Source: JAJVID01 sp035714085
GTDB lineage: Bacteria; Acidobacteriota; Blastocatellia; RBC074
Direction of reading: 5' to 3'
DNA length: 64,000 nucleotides
Assembly (NCBI GenBank): GCA_035714085.1
Contig: DASTMP010000196.1
Coordinates: 1 to 64,000 of the forward strand
Positions 56,860-64,000 of the stretch are shown piece after piece. The notes below the pieces were generated by a model. That model did no database searches. It was not told the DNA's origin and saw only the letters and a list, made by a program, of their open reading frames with translations. Within the stretch, counting starts at the first letter, position 1, and every line of letters begins with the position of its first letter. The position numbers and the translations under genes were made by a program.

Positions 56860-58905
56860 GTGCAGCGCTACACCACTTTATTACGTCTGACACTCGTCAT
56901 ATCGTTATTTTTGCTGACGGCGATCGGGGCGTCGGCGCAAGGCGATTTCGTCCGGGCGAGCGTCCGGAGCGTCACAGGGATCGCCATGATATCCGCCGGC
57001 CCTCAGTCCGGCGCCTTCGCCCTCAAACGGAACGCTATAATCGAGCCGGGGAACATTATCAAAACTGGACAGAACGGCCGGGTCGTCATCTCGCTCAGCG
57101 ACGGAGGCGGCCAGATCACTGTCTTGCCGAATTCAAAGGTAGTTCTCAAAAATTTCCGCGACGTGCAGAATGTGCGCGAGTTGCTCGAGATCATGGTTGG
57201 GCGCGTGCTCGTGAAGATTCACCACATCGGCGGTAAACCGAACCCTTATCGCCTGAGCAGCCCCGCGGCCTCAATCGCGGTTCGCGGGACCGAATTTATT
57301 GTCGATGTGCAATCGGGCGGTGAAACGCTGGTTCTTGTTCGTGAAGGTTTGGTCGAGGTCTGGTCACGCAACAATCCTGACAATAAGCGGCTGGTAACCC
57401 CCGGCAGCAGGGTGATTGTCCGGCCAGGGGGCGATATCAGTTTGGCCCTTCCGGGACCGGGAAGCGAATTGAACGGGAGATCCAGACTTAACGGAGGCTT
57501 GGGAGAAGATTACCAGCGCTCTGTCGACAGCATGGCGCAAAACAGTAACGAAGTTCCCCCCGTATTTTTCTCCGCGTTTCCCGACCAGCACCTGGACAGC
57601 CTCGAAAATCCGGCTTACGCCACCGGGTTCGAGAAAGCCGAGGGGCGCCTATTACTACTGCCCTCGATCAGCATGCCCTATAATTATCATTCGGATGATA
57701 CAAAAGACCAGCCTCTCTTCAATTACTCCATCTCCCCGCAGTTGACATTTTTCACGCCGATACCAGGCTCACGCCTCGTAGTCGGCGGCGGCGCATCCGC
57801 ATTCGGCGTTAGGTCGCAGGATTTGTCTGATTACCAGTTTCTCGCTAATACAGGTCATTACCGCGAGGACTTGAGGTTCAACGCTTCCAGCGTCTCCTTC
57901 ATCGCCGCTTACAGTTTCGGGGATCGTGGCAAAACGAGCGTCGGGATCGGCATTGACAGATTGTCGGGGGACGGAAGCTTTTTTAGCGAAAGCATTTATA
58001 GTACGAACACCTTTTATAATGGGTACTTCGACAATTCGAAAGCGCGATTCGCGCGCACGCGACTGACGATCGGATTAGCGCGCCGATTCTCGGGCGGTAA
58101 GAACCTCGGACTCTACTATCGTCACGGCATCAACACGTCCGACCAGGAGAATCAATCCCGGCAGGAGTATGACAGCGATTCTCTCCCAAAGACTGTCTCT
58201 TTCACAGATGGCAAAACGAATATTTCGAATGTCGCTTCCGAAATTGGGGCGCGTTTCCGCGCCTCATTGACGAGGCGGCTGTTTTATGGGGTCGAGGGGT
58301 CGTACCTATACGAACGGATTAACAGCCGGCGTGAGCCGCTGAATTGGACCACGGCTTTCAATCGATATCACTATCTGGCGCGGCGCGCGCGCCTCGGCGC
58401 GGGCTTGGGATTCGCCCTCACCTCAAAAATACTCCTCGACTTCGATGCTACGGGCGGCGTCTTCAATAACGGCCGGCCCCCGGAGGAGCCTATCAATTCG
58501 AGTGGAAATTTCTTTTCCTACTCCTCGTCTCCGGGTTCGTTGAGAAGTGTGGGAGGAACGTCGATATCCGCTCATGCGGCGGTACAAACAAATCTCTGGC
58601 GAGGTCTCTTACTGTCGGCATCGAGCCTAAAGACAGTCCGCAGAGATTTATTTTACGAACAAGTAATTACATACCGCTATCTCTACACATTCAGTGACGG
58701 CACACCTGCTTACGAGCCCGTGGAGAGTTACAGGCCTAACAAGGTTACGGATACGAACCGACTAACCAGCATCAGCATAGGCTGGAAGTTCAAACCCAAT
58801 TTCATCACCGAATATCTGTATTCGTATGATCAGCGCTATCAAGGCGCCAGCCACTCGTTCAACATACGATACACATTCAACCTGGGCATTACCGGCGAGA
58901 AGTAA
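56860..58905 (+). CDS. FecR-domain protein fused to an outer-membrane beta-barrel-like region
   Basis: A 681-residue exported protein. The start is GTG at 56860 with AGGAG 7 bases upstream and a signal peptide (LLRLTLVISLFLLTAIGASA). Residues about 35-200 are a FecR domain (IIEPGNIIKTGQNGRVVISL, ITVLPNSKVVLKNF, IAVRGTEFIVDVQSGGETLV, VEVWSRNNPD). After a linker, residues about 280-681 look like a transmembrane beta-barrel with alternating aromatic strands, ending SFNIRYTFNLGITGEK. This arrangement would place the FecR domain in the periplasm, where the CHASE2 domain of the co-encoded kinase also lies. Function inferred; a signalling role is plausible. Confidence 0.75.
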   Translation: MQRYTTLLRLTLVISLFLLTAIGASAQGDFVRASVRSVTGIAMISAGPQSGAFALKRNAIIEPGNIIKTGQNGRVVISLSDGGGQITVLPNSKVVLKNFRDVQNVRELLEIMVGRVLVKIHHIGGKPNPYRLSSPAASIAVRGTEFIVDVQSGGETLVLVREGLVEVWSRNNPDNKRLVTPGSRVIVRPGGDISLALPGPGSELNGRSRLNGGLGEDYQRSVDSMAQNSNEVPPVFFSAFPDQHLDSLENPAYATGFEKAEGRLLLLPSISMPYNYHSDDTKDQPLFNYSISPQLTFFTPIPGSRLVVGGGASAFGVRSQDLSDYQFLANTGHYREDLRFNASSVSFIAAYSFGDRGKTSVGIGIDRLSGDGSFFSESIYSTNTFYNGYFDNSKARFARTRLTIGLARRFSGGKNLGLYYRHGINTSDQENQSRQEYDSDSLPKTVSFTDGKTNISNVASEIGARFRASLTRRLFYGVEGSYLYERINSRREPLNWTTAFNRYHYLARRARLGAGLGFALTSKILLDFDATGGVFNNGRPPEEPINSSGNFFSYSSSPGSLRSVGGTSISAHAAVQTNLWRGLLLSASSLKTVRRDLFYEQVITYRYLYTFSDGTPAYEPVESYRPNKVTDTNRLTSISIGWKFKPNFITEYLYSYDQRYQGASHSFNIRYTFNLGITGEK

Positions 58906-59201
58906 CGCCATTCCGCCGCTCCCCCATAGTTATTTTAGCGCCATTTCGCCGCACCTTTCGTCTACCATCAAAGCTATTGCTTAGAGATAAGGCGGGCACG
59001 CGCCTTGCTGTATTACGTCGCGCAGGCTCCGACCGTCGTTTCGGAGATGAGTTGGGGGAACAGAAAGACGTATGGGGGAAACATGAAGTCTCTCTATGTT
59101 TTCGGCCTCGCGTCTCTTTGTCCGGAATTCGAGGCGATGATCGGAGCCTTTGCTCGTCGCCCCCTGAGCGATTGGCGTCAAGAATTTTGAAAGGAACAGT
59201 T

Positions 59202-59867
59202 ATGCCGAATTATAAATCAGCTGTCACATCCTGTATTTTGTTGTTACTTACGTTAGTACTCCATGGATCTGTCAACGCTCAATCGAAACCTGCCAACGCT
59301 GAATCCGAAGCGCCGAAGTTCGAATTGGGCGTTCAGTTCTCCGCCTTAGGGCAAAAAAACGACCTACTGACTGGCAATACGACGAATGTCGGAGGAGGAG
59401 TCAGGTTAACATACAATTTCAATAGATATATTGCGGTGGAAGGCGAGTTGAATTATTTCCCTTCCACCGGAGTCGATAACGTTGTCAGGGCTCAAGGCCA
59501 ATTCGGAGTAAAGAGCGGCTTTCGCTTCAACAGACTCGGCGTTTTTGGCAAAGCGAGGCCCGGTTTTATCTACGCCAACCGCGAGCTCTCGAGATCCTGC
59601 TTACCGTTTTTCACCTCTGCTGGAACGGTTCCTCCTCTATTCATACCTTGCTCTCTCTTCGCCGACCCGGCGCCCAACGCCCGATTTTCCATGGATGTCG
59701 GCGGGGTCCTCGAAATCTACTCTTCAAAACGAGTAATTGTGCGTTTCGATGGCGGCGACACGATCGTCAAAAGCGCAGGGACTCCGCTTTTTATCATCGG
59801 CGGTCCGAGCCCTGGTGTCCCGACGCATAACTTGCAGTTGGGCGCAGGCGTAGTGTTCCGGCTCTAA
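59202..59867 (+). CDS. Small outer-membrane beta-barrel protein
   Basis: A 221-residue protein with a signal peptide (SCILLLLTLVLHGSVNAQ) and a predicted eight-stranded barrel (FELGVQFSALG, VGGGVRLTYNFNRYIAVEGE, FGVKSGFRFNRLGVFGKARP), ending LQLGAGVVFRL. An extracellular loop holds two Cys (SCLPFF and PCSLF). The ATG at 59202 has AAGGA 6 bases upstream; the open frame extends well upstream but is not coding-like. Similar in style to the protein at 60141. Role unknown, perhaps adhesion or structure. The gap 58906-59201 holds no other gene. Confidence 0.75.
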   Translation: MPNYKSAVTSCILLLLTLVLHGSVNAQSKPANAESEAPKFELGVQFSALGQKNDLLTGNTTNVGGGVRLTYNFNRYIAVEGELNYFPSTGVDNVVRAQGQFGVKSGFRFNRLGVFGKARPGFIYANRELSRSCLPFFTSAGTVPPLFIPCSLFADPAPNARFSMDVGGVLEIYSSKRVIVRFDGGDTIVKSAGTPLFIIGGPSPGVPTHNLQLGAGVVFRL

Positions 59868-60031
59868 ATCAAAACCGACCGACATAGACTCAAATGGTTC
59901 GCAGCCGCGGGTGTCGCAACACAGAGAGAATGAAGAGAAAAAGAGCTCCTCTATGGATCTTTATTATTTTCCCTCAGTTGCTGCGGCGCCTGCGGCGCCA
60001 GGTCATGCGTCCCAAAGTTTTATGGCAAACG

Positions 60032-60099
60032 GTATCCCTTCGGCGCGCCGGCTTGAGACACCCCAAAAACATTGTCAAGCCGGCGCGCCGAAGGGATAC
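60032..60099. repeat. Perfect 25-bp-arm palindrome
   Basis: Arms 60032-60056 (GTATCCCTTCGGCGCGCCGG...) and 60075-60099 are exact complements around an 18-base loop. No T-tract. It separates two small barrel genes; the rest of 59868-60140 holds nothing recognisable. Confidence 0.75.
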
Positions 60100-60140
60100 G
60101 AAACACCTGGCCCATATCACGATCTTACGAAGGAAAATCT

Positions 60141-60713
60141 ATGAAGAAACTATTGTTCTTAGCCTCCATGTTAGCCCTCTGTTTGCCGCTAGCGGCTTCA
60201 GCGCAGGAGGCGGCCCCCAAAGTCGAGATTTTCGGCGGCTACTCGTATCTACGCGCTGATATCATTGACGGCGTCAACGCGCACGGATTCAACACGTCGC
60301 TAGCCGGAAACATCACCAAACACATCGGCATCGTCGGCGAATTCAGCCGGTTCGACACATCGACGTCGATACCCACCCAGGTCCCGAGCCTCAGCGTCCC
60401 CGCCAATTCCAACGTGTTAACCTACTTATTCGGTCCGCGCATCGTTCTTCATAGAGGAAAGGCGGAACCGTTTATTCACGCCTTGTTTGGAGGGGCGCGC
60501 GAATACTACAAGATACCTACTGCTGAAGTGACGGATAATGCATTCGCATTTGCGCTGGGAGGCGGACTCGATGTCAAGGTGAATAACAATTTCGCCATCC
60601 GCGCCGCTCAGGTTGATTACTTGGGATATAAAGTAGATTTCTTGAGAGCCAAATTATATCAGAACAACTTCCGATACTCGGCGGGGATCGTCATCCGTTT
60701 GGGTAAGCGGTGA
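60141..60713 (+). CDS. Small outer-membrane beta-barrel protein
   Basis: A 190-residue protein. The signal peptide is KKLLFLASMLALCLPLAASAQ; the mature part has the opening VEIFGGYSYLRAD and strands such as IGIVGEFSRFD and FAFALGGGLDVKVNN, ending FRYSAGIVIRLGKR, typical of OmpA/OmpW-like eight-strand barrels. Start ATG 60141 with AAGGA 7 bases upstream. Role unknown. Confidence 0.8.
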   Translation: MKKLLFLASMLALCLPLAASAQEAAPKVEIFGGYSYLRADIIDGVNAHGFNTSLAGNITKHIGIVGEFSRFDTSTSIPTQVPSLSVPANSNVLTYLFGPRIVLHRGKAEPFIHALFGGAREYYKIPTAEVTDNAFAFALGGGLDVKVNNNFAIRAAQVDYLGYKVDFLRAKLYQNNFRYSAGIVIRLGKR

Positions 60714-60813
60714 TTTCAGAGGATCGCATCAATCATTTGTGAGGCTTCGGCAAGCCGGGTGGCCGAAGCTTCACGTTCGGTTTAACTACAAACGCTTACG
60801 AGAGAGTGTTTAG

Positions 60814-60873
60814 AGTACCGGCTTGCGGCCGGCAGTGTTGGGGATCCAAGCCAGGCCGGCTAAAGCCTGTACT
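60814..60873. repeat. Palindrome with ACCGGCTT/AAGCC arms
   Basis: AGTACCGGCTTGCGGCCGG (60814-60832) pairs imperfectly with CCGGCTAAAGCCTGTACT (60856-60873). It lies between convergent barrel and purK genes. Confidence 0.5.
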
Positions 60874-60931
60874 GTGGAACGCTCTCCTTCGAAGGTAATA
60901 AAAAAATCGAAAATTTTTGTTAGCAGAGCGC

Positions 60932-62119
60932 TTACTGGCTGGAATGACGATCGAAAGCGCCCCCGCCTAGCGCCTCGCGCGCTTTACGCACAAGCCCGGC
61001 GGCTTCATCCGCGCTATCGGCCATCGCGGTCAGATGGCCCATCTTGCGCCCCGGCTTCGGTTTGAGCTTGCCGTAGAGATGCAGCTTGACCTTCGGAAAG
61101 GCCAGGGCGGCGGTCCAGTCGGGTTCGCCGGCCTCTCCGTGAACGGAAGGCCACAAATCGCCGAGCAAATTGGCCATCGCCGCGGGCCGCAGCATCTCAG
61201 TCGAGCCTAGCGGCAAAGCGCAGACAGCCCGCAGTTGCTGCTCGAACTGGCTGGTCACGCAGGCGTCGAAGGTCAGGTGGCCGGAGTTATGCGGGCGCGG
61301 CGCCAGCTCGTTGATCAATAACTTGCCGTCCGCCGTCAGGAAAAATTCGACGCACAACACGCCGACGACGTCGAGTTGTTCGAGCGCGGCGCGCGCAATG
61401 GAGATCGCTTCCCGCGCGATCCCGGGCGGAATGTCGGCGGGGGCGATTGAAACATCCAGAATGTGCTTGCGATGATCGTTTCGAATCACGCCCCAATGCG
61501 TGAACGACCCGTCAATACCTCGCGCGCCGATGACGGAAAGCTCGCAGGCGAAATCGACCCAGGCCTCCAGAATCATCTCCTGAAGGCCCGCCGAAGCCAG
61601 CGCGGCATCGGCCTGATCCGCGCTCGTGATCTTCGTCTGCCCTTTGCCGTCATAGCCGAACCCGGCGGTTTTCAAAACCGAAGGGCAACCGAATTCGTTC
61701 AACCCGGCCTTTAAATCTTCGAGCGAGTTCACGGCTTTAAACGGCGTAATAGGAAAACCGTGATTGCTGAGGAACGTCTTCTCGCGCAGCCGGTTCTGCG
61801 TGATGTGTAGAACAGAGCCGCTGGGCCTGATGGGCGCGCATTCAGAGGCGGCCTGCGCGGTCGCCGCCGGAACGTTCTCGAACTCGAACGTCACGACGTC
61901 GACATCAGAGGCGAAGCCGCGAACGGCGATCAGGTCGTCGTAGTGCGCCTTGATCTCAACGTCGGCCACCTGCCCCGTGGGTGTGTCGGTTTCTGGCGAG
62001 AAGGTATGGACCCGGTAACCCATCCGGCGCGCTGCGATGGCGAACATGCGGCCCAGTTGGCCACTGCCTAAAACACCGATGACAGAACCGGGAAGGATCG
62101 GTTGAAATGTGGATTTCAC
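60932..62119 (-). CDS. purK: N5-carboxyaminoimidazole ribonucleotide synthase
   Basis: A 395-residue ATP-grasp enzyme that carboxylates aminoimidazole ribonucleotide with bicarbonate and ATP in purine synthesis. Marks: IGVLGSGQLGRMFAIAARRM at the N-terminus, VVTFEFENVPAATAQ, CPSVLKTAGFGYDGKGQTKI, NELAPRPHNSGHLTFDAC, and a C-terminal domain with HLYGKLKPKPGRKMGHLTA. A GTG at 62119 is taken as start, since homologues begin shortly before IGVLGSGQ; the frame opens 32 codons earlier. purE is not adjacent. Convergent with the barrel gene. Confidence 0.93.
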   Translation of the reverse strand: MKSTFQPILPGSVIGVLGSGQLGRMFAIAARRMGYRVHTFSPETDTPTGQVADVEIKAHYDDLIAVRGFASDVDVVTFEFENVPAATAQAASECAPIRPSGSVLHITQNRLREKTFLSNHGFPITPFKAVNSLEDLKAGLNEFGCPSVLKTAGFGYDGKGQTKITSADQADAALASAGLQEMILEAWVDFACELSVIGARGIDGSFTHWGVIRNDHRKHILDVSIAPADIPPGIAREAISIARAALEQLDVVGVLCVEFFLTADGKLLINELAPRPHNSGHLTFDACVTSQFEQQLRAVCALPLGSTEMLRPAAMANLLGDLWPSVHGEAGEPDWTAALAFPKVKLHLYGKLKPKPGRKMGHLTAMADSADEAAGLVRKAREALGGGAFDRHSSQ

Positions 62120-62239
62120 GAATGGATTAAACCATGCTTCGTGGTCGGTGTCTAAACATGCTAGACTCCGCCCTCGCGCCTCGGTTTCAACAATACCGAC
62201 CTGATGCCAGGACACCTTTGAAACAAGATTTTGGTTTTT

Positions 62240-62318
62240 GCCGCGCGAGCGGCGGCTGACTTTAGCCCGGGCGTTTCAATGCCGGGAATCAGCTAAAGTC
62301 AGCCGCTGCTCACGCGGC
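62240..62318. repeat. 27-bp-arm palindrome with GGCTGACTTTAGC
   Basis: Arms 62240-62266 and 62292-62318 pair with two G-U positions around a 25-base loop. Intergenic, between divergent purK and the TPR gene. Confidence 0.7.
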
Positions 62319-62397
62319 GAAAAATGGCGTTTCTCCAAAAAGCAAAAGTGCCCTGACTTCATATTATCGACACGGCTCCCAGCAGAAGGTAATCGCC

Positions 62398-64000
62398 ATG
62401 CGGCCTCTCATCCGCTCGTTCATCGTCGTTTGCCTGGCCACGCTCGCCGCCATCACGGCGCAAGCAGAGCAGGGAATCTTGTGGGTCAAAGTCTTGAACC
62501 TCAAAGACCGCCCGATCAGCAGAATCAGCGTCGGCACGGAAGGCCCCGGATCCTCCACGCTCACCGATGACCGCGGCCTGGCCAAAATCAAGCTCGCTCC
62601 GCAAACCAAACCGGGAACCTGGGTCACGCTGGAAGTGTCGAGCGGCGCCTACACTTTCGTCTCGCCGTGGAACCGCAAAGTCCTGGTTCCACCCTTTGAG
62701 AACGAATCGGAGAACTTCGTCACTATCCACCTGACGGCCAGAGGCGACCGGGAGGCTTTGGAGAGCGGCAGGTTCGCCGTGGCGATGGCCGCAAAGTTCA
62801 ACGCCACGCTCACGCCCAAGTTGAAAGATGAGCGGACTACGGAAGAAGATCGCAAAGCGGCTCTTGCGGAGGTCGCGCGAAGCTTCGGACTGACGCCGGA
62901 AGAGGCCGACCGAGCGATCCGCGAATGGAGCAAGAAGGCGGTCGATCCTTACGACAAAGGCGTAATCGCTCTTTATCAGCGGAATTACCCGGAAGCCACG
63001 ACGCAACTATCCAACTCATACGAGATGCGCAAATCAGCCTACGAGAAGGCGCTGGCTGAAATGGTAGAAGTCACGTTTTCCTTAGGCCAGTCGCTCTATG
63101 GACAAGGCAAGTACCGCGAAGCCGTGGAGAAATTCCGAGAGGCTAATATCCTGCGAAATGATGACGTCAATATAATTAATTATCTAGGAATCGCTTTACT
63201 TCAAGCCGGACATTACCCCGAAGCTGAGCCACACTTAAACCGCGCCTTGGCCATTCGTGAGAAATCGCTCGGCGCTGATCATCCGGATACCGCCACAAGC
63301 CTCAACAATTTGGCAGAACTTTGCAAATTACAAGGCAAGTACGCCGAGGCCGAGCCGCTTCTCAAGCGCGCTCTGGCCATTCTTGAGAAATCGCTCGGCG
63401 CTGATCATCCATCTACCGCCACAAGCCTCATCAATCTGGGATTACTCTACAAATTACAAGGCAAGTACACCGAGGCCGAGCCGCTTTACAAGCGCGCTCT
63501 GGCCATCCGCGAGGAATCGCTCGGCGCCGATCATCCATCTACCGCCGTGAGTCTCAACAATCTTGCGGCGCTCTATGACTCACAAGGCAAATACGCGGAG
63601 GCCGAGCCGCTTTACAAGCGCGCTCTGGCCATCCGCGAGAAATCGCTCGGCGTTGATCATCCGGATATCGCCGCGAGTCTCAACAATCTCGGATTACTCT
63701 ACGACTCACAAGGCAAATACGCCGAGGCAGAGCCGCTTCTCAAACGCGCCCTGGCCATCAGCGAGAAGGCGCTCGGCGCTGATCATCCGGATACCGCCAA
63801 AAGTCTCGGCAATATGGCGCATCTCTACAACTCACAAGGCAGGTACGAGGAGGCCGAGCCACTCTACAAACGCGCCCTGGCCGTCTGCGAGAAATCGTTC
63901 GGCGCTGATCATCCAAATACCGCCACAAGTCTCAACAATCTGGCAGGACTCTACGACTCACAAGGCAAATACGCGGAGGCCGAGCCGCTCCTCAAACGCG
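62398..64000 (+). CDS. Secreted kinesin-light-chain-type TPR protein, 3' end outside the window
   Basis: An open frame of 534 codons that runs past the end of the window. The ATG at 62398 has AAGGT about 7 bases upstream and opens a signal peptide (RSFIVVCLATLAAITAQA). Residues about 27-130 look like a beta-sandwich of carboxypeptidase-regulatory type (VKVLNLKDRPISRISVGTEG). A helical region follows, then TPRs: from about residue 279 six 42-residue repeats with consensus ALAIREKSLGADHPDTATSL and NNLAALYDSQGKYAEAEPL. These are encoded by 126-bp DNA units with high identity. Probably a protein-interaction scaffold in the envelope; true length unknown. Confidence 0.85.
   Translation, partial: MRPLIRSFIVVCLATLAAITAQAEQGILWVKVLNLKDRPISRISVGTEGPGSSTLTDDRGLAKIKLAPQTKPGTWVTLEVSSGAYTFVSPWNRKVLVPPFENESENFVTIHLTARGDREALESGRFAVAMAAKFNATLTPKLKDERTTEEDRKAALAEVARSFGLTPEEADRAIREWSKKAVDPYDKGVIALYQRNYPEATTQLSNSYEMRKSAYEKALAEMVEVTFSLGQSLYGQGKYREAVEKFREANILRNDDVNIINYLGIALLQAGHYPEAEPHLNRALAIREKSLGADHPDTATSLNNLAELCKLQGKYAEAEPLLKRALAILEKSLGADHPSTATSLINLGLLYKLQGKYTEAEPLYKRALAIREESLGADHPSTAVSLNNLAALYDSQGKYAEAEPLYKRALAIREKSLGVDHPDIAASLNNLGLLYDSQGKYAEAEPLLKRALAISEKALGADHPDTAKSLGNMAHLYNSQGRYEEAEPLYKRALAVCEKSFGADHPNTATSLNNLAGLYDSQGKYAEAEPLLKR

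Noticed and set aside
59005..59190. A 61-codon frame before the barrel gene at 59202
   Set aside because: No ribosome site, no similarity to anything recognised, and it overlaps the likely leader of the barrel gene.

Overview
The window looks like chromosome of an acidobacterium, most likely class Blastocatellia. This is inferred from gene content, not from a marker gene. The evidence is a von Willebrand protein of the type described from Acidobacteria (47870-49123), a carboxypeptidase-regulatory/TonB-type receptor (33074-36148), an ECF sigma factor next to a Ser/Thr kinase, STAND-type ATPases with WD40 or kinase modules, kinesin-light-chain-type TPR arrays, and a high GC content with AT-richer patches around decayed genes. 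No rRNA, tRNA, CRISPR array, transposase or prophage gene was seen.

Layout. Positions 1-9.8 kb are an accessory, decaying zone: a TPR gene, several pseudogenes (a toxin-like remnant, an unknown gene broken by a stop codon, a DUF4394 fragment, a frameshifted DUF6882 gene), an XRE regulator/nucleotidyltransferase pair that resembles a toxin-antitoxin module, and an S10 peptidase. Positions 10-17.3 kb hold two STAND-type ATPases on the minus strand: one with 14 WD40 repeats, the other fused behind a Ser/Thr kinase and co-encoded with an ECF sigma factor. A 155-bp MITE-like inverted-repeat element lies between them. Positions 17.5-25.4 kb carry secreted proteins (HExxH protein, creatininase family, PQQ-type propeller) and two medium-chain dehydrogenases. 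Positions 26-32.5 kb are core genes: penicillin-binding protein 1A, purC, a Fis-type regulator, and groES-groL under a consensus promoter overlapped by a CIRCE operator. Positions 33-39 kb hold the TonB-type receptor, a cold-shock protein and a GntR-SPFH pair with a candidate operator. Positions 39-46.3 kb hold thiD, an anaerobic ribonucleotide reductase homologue that appears to have lost its catalytic residues, carB and a CoA-binding protein. Positions 46-52.6 kb hold an M23 peptidase, the VWA-yggS-yggT-yggU cluster, a LON-domain protein and psd. Positions 52.8-58.9 kb are a signalling unit: CHASE2 histidine kinase, sigma-54 response regulator and a FecR-domain/beta-barrel protein. The end holds two small outer-membrane barrels, purK and a TPR protein that runs off the window.

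A recurring theme is short intergenic palindromes of several sequence families. Some have entered gene ends: the start of an NTF2-like protein and the C-termini of PurC, a Fis-type protein, ThiD and a DUF167 protein. The most unusual single gene is the NrdD homologue at 40280-42364. It keeps the ATP-cone, overall fold and zinc ribbon but lacks a recognisable thiyl-radical cysteine and the glycyl-radical motif.
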